A program made the translations under genes and the position numbers. Shown in pieces: positions 10,601 through 12,211 of a stretch of DNA of 12,211 nucleotides (position 1 is the first letter of the stretch; every line of letters begins with the position of its first letter). Location of the stretch: NCBI GenBank assembly GCA_027943245.1, contig JANDJZ010000582.1, positions 1 to 12,211 on the forward strand, written 5' to 3'. Source of the DNA: Acanthamoeba sp. SK_2022b. Taxonomy: Eukaryota > Discosea > Longamoebia > Acanthamoebidae. The notes beneath the pieces are model-generated. The model was given only the letters and a program-made list of their open reading frames with translations. It was not told the DNA's origin and ran no database searches.

Positions 10601-11580
10601 CTTCACGCTCACCCTCGCACACGGCCACACGTTCGCCCACCCGATCATCAACGCCCACCCGATCACCATCGCCCTCGGTTTCGAAATCGGCGAGCCCAAC
10701 TCGCAGCCCTTCGCCTACCAACTCGGCCACGAGATCGGCCACCCCGACTCGCACTCCTTCGCCGTCGGCCAGCTCCACTCGCACTCCTTCGCGCTCGGCC
10801 ACCCCTACCAGCAGCCCTTCTCGCTCAGCCACCCCCACCAGCAGCACTTCGCGCTCGGCCACCCCCACCAGCAGCACTTCGCGCTCGCCCACCCATACCA
10901 GCAGCCCTTCGCGCTCGGCCACCCCCACCAGCAGCACTTCGCGCTCGGCCACCCCTACCAGCAGCATCTCGCGCAGCCCTACGCGCTCGCCCACGAGATC
11001 ACCATCACCCAGTCACTCGCCCACGGCCACGACGACTCCGCACAGCTGCGCTGTACTGGGTATCAGGTCTCGGCTGGAGATAAACGAGGAGAACTACGTT
11101 CAAGGCTTCCTCTTCTTCGGGCTCCAAGCGACCTCACCGCTCTACACGACCAGTGTGTCCCAGGCCGACAGGGCGGCCCTGTGTCCATACGTCTATCAGG
11201 GCGTGTCGCTTCAGTCGAACTTCACGGCACGTCGCACGGCTGCCTCCGACCCTAACACTATCCGCACCAACTACAACGTTAAAAACCTGGCCTGTCCCGC
11301 TGTGCTCAACTACGTCGAGCTCAACTACACCGGAACTGCTGCCGAGGCCGTCGTTTTGTGGAGATCCCAATACAGCGACCAACTCACCCAAGCCACACAC
11401 TACGGCGTGGCCGCGTGGGAAACGTTGACCGACTCCAACAAGGTTGTGGTGCTCGTGAGTCTGGTAACGATCGGCAACGATATGGCGCACTGCCCCCCCA
11501 ATTCGTTGCCCTCCTACTATCCGCAGAAGCGAGAGGTGGGCGACAGTTGGGTGGATTCACTCAAGCGCTTCTTCGACTGA
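1..11580 (+). CDS. Giant Ser/Thr-X repeat protein with Cys-containing C-terminal domain (5'-partial)
   Basis: The frame is open from base 1 to a TGA at 11578-11580, giving 3859 visible residues. The N-terminus lies upstream, so no signal peptide can be assessed; GTG 2302 is an internal Val codon, not a start. Residues 1-3680 are a disordered tract with Ser or Thr at every odd codon and mostly Pro, Ser, Ala, Thr, Arg, Gly or Asn at even ones. I see no acidic, aromatic or Cys residue in it. Residues 3681-3859 form a non-repetitive domain with Cys 3683, 3728, 3765 and 3831 and sequons at Asn 3740 and 3775. No transmembrane helix or hydrophobic GPI-type tail follows. Copy-to-copy differences are nearly all synonymous in this frame. 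Extracellular or cell-surface O-glycosylated stalk proteins often have such Ser/Pro tracts, which with the sequons suggests a secreted mucin- or HRGP-like protein. An intracellular phosphorylated SR-like scaffold is an alternative. Function is unknown. Confidence 0.85.
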   Translation, partial: SPSRSPSSSPSPSGSNSPSASPSSSSSPSASPSSSSSPSASSSASPSRTASPSPTASPSASSSSSSSPSTSASASPSASSSASNSPSPTSSASSSRTATPTASVSPSPSSSASASPTGSASASSSPSTSASPSSSASPSRSPSPTGSASSSPSPSQSPSSSATASPSSTSSPSSSASSSPSRSPSSSPSPSGSNSPSASPSSSSSPSSSPSSSSSPSASSSASPSRTASPSPTASPSASSSSSSSPSTSASASPSASSSASNSPSPTSSASSSRTATPTASVSPSPSSSASASPTGSASASSSPSTSASPSSSASPSRSPSPTGSASSSPSPSQSPSSSATASPSSTSSPSSSASSSPSRSPSSSPSPSGSNSPSASPSSSSSPSASPSSSSSPSASSSASPSRTASPSPTASPSASSSSSASPSTSASASPSASSSASNSPSPTSSASSSRTATPTPSVSPSPSSSASASPTGSASASSSPSTSASPSSSASPSRSPSPTGSASSSPSPSQSPSSSATASPSSSSSPSSSASASPSRSPSPSPSPSSSNSPSASPSSSSSPSASPSSSSSPSASSSASPSRTASPSPTSSPSASSSASASPSTSASASPSASSSASNSPSPTASASSSRSATPTPSVSPSPSSSASASPTGSASASATPSTSSSPSSSASPSTSPSPTGSASSSPSPSQSPSSSATASPSGTSSPSSSASSSPSRSATSSPSASSSSTPSASPSSSTSGSPSPSSSSSPSSTPSASASATSSSSPSVSRSPSPSSSSSPSPTGSASSSPSSSASASPSRSPSPSPSPSGSNSPSASPSSSSSPSASSSASPSRTATPSPTASPSASSSASSSPSTSASASPSASSSASNSPSPSASASSSRSATPTPSASPSPSSSASASPTGSASASATPSTSSSPSSSASPSTSPSPTGSASSSPSPSQSPSSSATASPSSTSSPSSSASSSPSRSASSSPSASSSSTPSASPSSSTSGSPSPSSSASPSSTPSASASATSSSSPSVSRSPSPSSSSSPSPTGSASSSPSSSASASPSRSPSPSPSPSGSNSPSASPSSSTSPSASPSSSSSPSASSSASPSRTASPSPTASPSASSTSSSSPSTSASASPSASSSASNSPSPTASASSSRSATPTPSASPSPSSSASASPTGSASASSTPSTSSSPSSSASPSTSPSPTGSASSSPSPSRSPSSSATASPSSTSSPSSSASSSPSRSASSSPSASPSSTPSASPSSSTSGSPSPSSSASPSSTPSASASATSSSSPSVSRSPSPSSSSSPSPTGSASASPSPSASASPSRSPSPSPSPSGSNSPSASPSSSSSPSSSPSSSSSPSASSSASPSRTASPSPTTSPSASSSASSSPSTSASASPSASSSASNSPSPTASASSSRSATPTASVSPSPSSSASASPTGSASASATPSTSSSPSSSASPSKSPSPTGSASSSPSPSPSSSSSATASPSSTNSPSSSASSSPSRSASSSPSASSSSTPSASPSSSTSGSPSPSSSASPSSTPSASASATSSSSPSVSRSPSPSSSSSPSPTGSASSSPSSSASASPSRSPSPSPSPSGSNSPSASPSSSSSPSSSPSSSASPTASASRSPSPSASGSASSTPSASASVSNSRSPSPTSSSSASSSPSRSPSSSPSPSSSSSASASPSSSASPTRSPSSTASPSSTPSASASATSSASASASRSPSQSPSSSASPTGSASPSASSTPSASASASASRSPSPTSSSSASASPSGSPSRSSSPSASPSASSSPSSSSSASPSRTASPSPSSSSSASPSASVSPSTSASASPSASSSASNSPSPTASASSSRSATPTPSASPSPSSSASASPTGSASASATPSTSVSPSSSASASASATASASPSTTASSSPSLSPSPSASASASSSVSPSPTASSTPSASPSASSSPSSSSSPSSSSSSSPSRSPSSSPSPSSSSSASASPSSSASASRSPSSTASPSSTPSASASATSSASASASRSPSQSPSSSASPTGSASPSASSTPSASASASASRSPSPSSSSSASASPSGSPSRSSSPSASPSASSSPSSSSSASPSRTASPSPSSSSSTSPSASVSPSTSASASPSASSTASNSPSPSASASSSRSPSASPSASPSPSSSASASASASASTTASPSSTATPSASPTMSPSPSASASSSSSVSPSSTVSSTPTNSPSASPSPSASSSSSPSTTPSISVSASPSPSSTASASSTASATASSSSTPSASPSATSSPSSSSSRSPTPSSSASASPSGSASPSSSRSPSASPSPSSSPSRSPSASPSPSSSASASPSASVTPSPSASASPSATSSPSNSQSPSASASSSRSPSASPSSSTSPSSSPSATASPSSSSTASPSGSSSPSRSPSSSASPSSSSSPSVSPSNSASASPSPSSTPTPSISASASPSSSSSPSTSPSASASRSSSPSASASSSASPSGSRSPSPSASASPTGSASASASPSASMSPSSSASASASATSSPSPSTTPSASPSVSPSPSASASASSSPSVSPSPSTSPSVTPSATASPSSSSTASPSGSSSPSRSPSSSASPSSSSSPSVSPSNSASASPSPSSTPTPSISASASPSSSSSPSASPSASASRSSSPSASASSSASPSGSRSPSPSASASPTGSASASASPSSSTSPSSSASASASATSSPSPSTTPSASPSVSPSPSASASASSSPSVSPSPSTSPSVTPSATASPSSSSTASPSGSSSPSRSPSSSASPSSSSSPSVSPSNSASASPSPSSTSTPSISASASPSSSSSPSASPSASASHSSSPSASASSSASPSGSRSPSPSASASPTGSASASASPSASMSPSSSASASASATSSPSPSTTPSASASVSPSPSASASASSSPSVSPSPSTSPSVTPSATASPSSSSTASPSGSSSPSRSPSSSASPSSSSSPSVSPSNSASASPSPSSTPTPSISASASPSSSSSPSASPSASASRSSSPSASASSSASPSGSRSPSPSASASPTGSASASASPSASMSPSSSASASASATSSPSPSTTPSASPSVSPSPSASASASSSPSVSPSPSTSPSVTPSATASPSSSSTASPSGSSSPSRSPSSSASPSSSSSPSVSPSNSASASPSPSSTPTPSISASASPSSSSSPSASPSASASRSSSPSASASASASPSGSRSPSPSASASPTGSASASASPSSSTSPSSSASASASATASPSPSTTPSASASVSPSPSASASASSSPSVSPSPSTSPSVTPSATASPSSSSTASPSGSSSPSRSPSSSPSPSSSSSPSVSPSNSASVSPSPSSTSTPSISASASPSSSSSPSASPSASASHSSSPSASASASVSPSGSRSPSPSASASPTGSASVSASPSSSTSPSSSASASASVTASPSPSTTASASPSVSPSPSASASASSSVSPSSTASTTPTKSPSATASPSSSTSPSSSASASASVSAAASTSPTASPSVTGSPSASVSPSSTSSPSASSSISPTASSSPSRSASATATPSKSPSSSPTSSPSASITRTPSASASASRSPSHTATRSPTRSSTPTRSPSPSVSKSASPTRSPSPTNSATRSATPTRTPSPSASSTRTPSRSATPTSSPSRSATPTSSTSRSATPTSSTSRSPTHTSSPSRSATPTSSTSRSATPTSSISRSPTRSPTRSPSPSHSPTATTTPHSCAVLGIRSRLEINEENYVQGFLFFGLQATSPLYTTSVSQADRAALCPYVYQGVSLQSNFTARRTAASDPNTIRTNYNVKNLACPAVLNYVELNYTGTAAEAVVLWRSQYSDQLTQATHYGVAAWETLTDSNKVVVLVSLVTIGNDMAHCPPNSLPSYYPQKREVGDSWVDSLKRFFD
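1603..4716 (+). repeat. Family I long units: four tandem repeats of 786, 756, 786 and 786 bp
   Basis: The unit-start landmark (tcgccgagccgc or tcgccaagccgc) occurs at 1603, 2389, 3145, 3931 and 4717. Each unit is the 534-bp family I core plus a 252-bp cassette at its 3' end. The 2389 unit is 30 bases shorter because its core lacks ten codons of the SPSSS/SPSAS run near its start. All lengths are multiples of six bases, so the reading frame and the Ser-X register are kept. Confidence 0.88.
2137..2388 (+). repeat. 252-bp cassette inserted in family I units (copies also at 2893-3144, 3679-3930, 4465-4716)
   Basis: This 84-codon segment is present in the four long units and absent from the three short units upstream. 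It begins and ends at a Ser-Pro-Ser-Arg-Ser motif, so short and long units can be interconverted by exchange between the two SPSRS copies. Its product carries the landmarks SSTPSASPSSSTSGSPSPS, SSTPSASASATSSSSPSVSR and SPSPTGSASSSPSSSASAS. The four copies begin at 2137, 2893, 3679 and 4465, each exactly 252 bases before the next unit start. Confidence 0.85.
4717..4953 (+). repeat. Truncated family I unit and transition segment
   Basis: The first ~100 bases (4717 to about 4815) repeat the beginning of the 3931 unit, through the SGSNSPSASPSSSSSPSSSPS stretch. After that the copy breaks into non-family sequence (SPTASASRSPSPSASGSASS...VSNSRSPSPTSSSS). The Ser-X register and the reading frame continue without a break. 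This is the boundary between array families I and II. Confidence 0.65.
4954..6600 (+). repeat. Family II: two tandem units of about 876 bp, the second shortened
   Basis: The segment encoding SSPSRSPSSSPSPSSSSSAS starts at 4954 and again at 5830, an 876-bp (292-codon) offset. Shared landmarks include SSTPSASASATSSASASASR, a SRSPSQSPSSSASPTGSAS run and SASVSPSTSASAS. The unit embeds family I core segments (SASNSPSPTASASSSRSATPT and SASASPTGSAS in copy 1) and looks like a longer relative of cassette plus core. The second copy has lost roughly 100 bases in its 3' half and ends near 6600. The 3' limit was set by eye. Confidence 0.75.
6601..7092 (+). other. Irregular Ser-X linker between repeat families II and III
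   Basis: This part of the large CDS shows no clean tandem period. It encodes mixed SPSAS, STASAS and SPSSS dipeptide runs with scattered Arg, Asn and Gln, and keeps the alternating Ser/Thr register. It contains fragments resembling both flanking families, for example SASSSRSPSAS, and probably represents decayed or highly diverged units. Confidence 0.5.
7093..10296 (+). repeat. Family III: six tandem 534-bp coding repeats
   Basis: The landmark tcggcaactgcctc (SATAS) starts at 7093, 7627, 8161, 8695, 9229 and 9763, with every step exactly 534 bp. Each 178-codon unit runs SATASPSSSSTASPSG, SPSRSPSSS, SPSVSPSNSAS, SPSISASASPS, SASPSGSRSPSPSASASPTG, SSPSPSTT and SPSVSPSPSTSPSVTP. Unit 6 diverges in its last ~80 bases. 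Comparing units 1 and 2 over about 100 codons I found 17 differing codons, 16 of them synonymous third-position changes; the other is Thr to Ala. Units 1/4, 2/5 and 3/6 share private variants. Confidence 0.92.
10297..10740 (+). other. Non-tandem Ser/Thr-X linker, increasingly Arg- and Thr-rich
   Basis: This part of the large CDS lies after the 534-bp array. It encodes SPSATASPSSSTSPS, then a short Ala-rich run (SASVSAAAS), then SPSR, TATPSKSPS and TRTPS segments with rising Arg and Thr. It contains the only place found where an odd codon is neither Ser nor Thr: Ala GCT at 10369-10371. No tandem period is visible until the minisatellite begins. Confidence 0.55.
10741..10980 (+). repeat. 30-bp coding minisatellite, about eight units (T-P-T-S-S-x-S-R-S-A)
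   Basis: Six clear 30-base units start at 10801, 10831, 10861, 10891, 10921 and 10951, each encoding TPTSS(P/T/I)SRS(A/P), with one Pro-to-His change at 10894-10896. Two degenerate units precede them at 10741 and 10771, with TPTRTPSPSA and SSTRTPSRSA. Each unit carries one Arg in an S-R-S context, making this the most basic part of the tract. It lies 60 bases before the C-terminal domain. Confidence 0.9.
11041..11577 (+). other. C-terminal unique domain of the giant protein (179 residues)
   Basis: The Ser-X register ends at codon 3680 and a normal protein composition begins with HSCAVLGIRSRLEINEEN. The segment has mixed hydrophobic and acidic residues, four Cys (3683, 3728, 3765, 3831) and NFT and NYT sequons at 3740 and 3775. 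It ends with WVDSLKRFFD. No transmembrane stretch is seen, and I recognise no family. Four Cys plus sequons fit a small secreted, disulfide-stabilised domain, but this is inference. Codon usage is more even and GC is lower than in the repeats, as expected for a non-repetitive exon of the same gene. Confidence 0.7.
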
Positions 11581-11902
11581 ACCCCGTAATGTTATACACA
11601 CATACACAAACACACACATATATAGTTATATACGTACATACACACATGCACGCTTGTACCGATACCGCTTTTTCCTATCCAACACGGGTTCAGTTCTTGA
11701 GCGTTCAACTTTGTGATGCTTTGTACCTCAGCGGATCACCGGGCACTCCTTAAGCAACAAAAACAACAGCCAAGAACCGGTGACAGGCGCAGTGTGGGAA
11801 GCGACAGATGCAAGCCGAACGAGACTACAGTTCCGCCGACGCAGGTGTTTGGCCAAGGATAGGGTCATCATCCGGTGGTTCTACCCACAATCTAAACTCC
11901 AC
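11581..11902. other. Convergent intergenic spacer holding both 3' flanks
   Basis: These 322 bases separate the stop codons of two convergent genes. The first ~75 bases are an AT-rich (CA/TA) tract. The rest is mixed sequence with an A/C-rich run at 11756-11769 (caacaaaaacaaca) that reads as U/G-rich in the minus-strand transcript. I see no AATAAA on either strand, no RNA gene and no credible additional reading frame. Confidence 0.6.
11591..11652. repeat. Imperfect (CA/TA)n simple repeat in the 3' flank
   Basis: About 60 bases beginning just after the large CDS are mostly alternating purine and pyrimidine, made of acacac, tatata and tacgtacata runs. The tract contrasts sharply with the C+G-rich coding sequence. 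It probably lies in the 3' UTR of the upstream gene. Alternating purine-pyrimidine DNA can adopt left-handed conformations, though nothing here shows that it does. Confidence 0.75.
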
Positions 11903-12211
11903 TCAGTGGGTGATGAGCCAGTAGGAGGCAAACCCCACGCCCAGACCGGCGAGGCCGGCCAGGGAGATCTTGGCATAGGAGTAGGGCCGCGAGCCCTCGA
12001 GCAAGACGGGGCCGGCCGCCGGGTCGTCGCCGTCGCGCACGCAGAGGTGGTACTCGAAGCCCCGCCACCGGTACTGGAGCTCGTAGACCGGGACGAGCAC
12101 GAGGCTCACCTTGCCCATGCCCTGCTCGCGCTCCTGGTCGGTGCGGGCCACGTAGTCGAGGTCGACCTCCCACGCCTCGTCCGAGTTCTCCTTGGGCTTG
12201 AGGATGCCTCG
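11903..12211 (-). CDS. C-terminal part of a small membrane-anchored, zinc-ribbon-type protein (5'-partial)
   Basis: The minus-strand frame is open from the window edge to a TGA at 11905-11903, leaving 102 residues; the N-terminus is outside. The protein has a charged start (RGILKPKENSDEAWEVDLDY), then LVLVPVYELQYRWRGFEYHL at about residues 37-56, a GSRPYSYAKI motif at 73-82, and a hydrophobic segment (ISLAGLAGLGVGFASYWLI) reaching almost to the end. A P-V-Y followed by an aromatic strand, a G-x-R-P-Y-S-x-x-K-I motif and one membrane helix recall the C-terminal half of TFIIB-type zinc-ribbon membrane proteins found in bacteria and protists. The zinc-binding Cys pairs would lie upstream and cannot be checked. 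The in-frame GTG at 12151-12149 is internal, and reading continues through it. The membrane location is well supported; the family is from memory and tentative. Confidence 0.7.
   Translation of the reverse strand, partial: RGILKPKENSDEAWEVDLDYVARTDQEREQGMGKVSLVLVPVYELQYRWRGFEYHLCVRDGDDPAAGPVLLEGSRPYSYAKISLAGLAGLGVGFASYWLITH

Noticed and set aside
1..10980. CRISPR array or other non-coding tandem array
   Set aside because: Units are long, contiguous and without spacers, lengths are multiples of the codon, and differences are synonymous in one continuous frame.
2..11083. The longest frame-2 reading frame (Arg/His/Ala-rich, open for about 11 kb) as the true gene
   Set aside because: Its residues change with nearly every wobble difference between repeat copies. 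It starts only at internal GTG codons and stops at 11083 without entering a normal domain. The Ser-rich frame is conserved and continues into one.
11134..11490. Minus-strand 118-residue reading frame opposite the C-terminal domain
   Set aside because: It lies wholly antisense to the unique domain of the large gene and has no recognisable motif; the sense frame is continuous with the long CDS.
11358..11753. Plus-strand 131-residue reading frame running through the stop of the large gene into the spacer
   Set aside because: It is out of frame with the C-terminal domain and its second half is translation of the CA/TA simple repeat.
11892..12173. Alternative minus-strand frame (Arg/Pro/Gly-rich, 93 residues)
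   Set aside because: It has typical GC-rich shadow composition. The overlapping frame ending at 11903 has a coherent beta segment, motif and membrane helix.

Overview
The window is GC-rich nuclear-type DNA that looks eukaryotic, probably from a free-living protist. The reasons are one uninterrupted low-complexity gene of more than 11.5 kb, a short AT-rich (CA/TA)-repeat 3' flank, a convergent neighbour 322 bases away, and no bacterial operon layout or Shine-Dalgarno-like spacing. The exact group cannot be fixed from the sequence. A GC-rich amoeba such as an Acanthamoeba-like organism is one guess, and a GC-rich flagellate or large DNA virus cannot be excluded.

About 95% of the window (1-11580, + strand) is one reading frame, open from the first base, so its start lies outside. 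Codons 1-3680 form a giant Ser/Pro/Ala tract in which every odd codon is Ser or Thr, with one exception found. The tract is built from several generations of tandem repeats: three 534-bp units (1-1602); four units of about 786 bp (1603-4716), which are the same core plus a 252-bp cassette; two units of about 876 bp (4954-about 6600); six more units with a 534-bp period but a different sequence (7093-10296), which show a three-unit (1602-bp) higher-order pattern; and a 30-bp minisatellite (10741-10980). All unit lengths are multiples of 6 bases, so both the reading frame and the Ser-X register survive unequal exchange. The tract ends in an unrelated 179-residue domain (11041-11577) with four cysteines and two N-glycosylation sequons, which I do not recognise.

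Differences between repeat copies fall almost only at third codon positions of frame 1. This marks the Ser-rich frame as the coding one, although frame 2 is also open for about 11 kb and frame 3 for about 4.7 kb. These extra open frames, and the antisense ones, are treated as by-products of the TCG/CCG/GCG codon diet.

From 11581 to 11902 lies a convergent intergenic spacer with a (CA/TA) simple repeat. On the minus strand, 12211-11903 holds the C-terminal 102 residues of a second gene. It is a small protein ending in a membrane anchor and resembles the C-terminal part of TFIIB-type zinc-ribbon membrane proteins. Nothing shows that the two genes work together; they are simply convergent neighbours.
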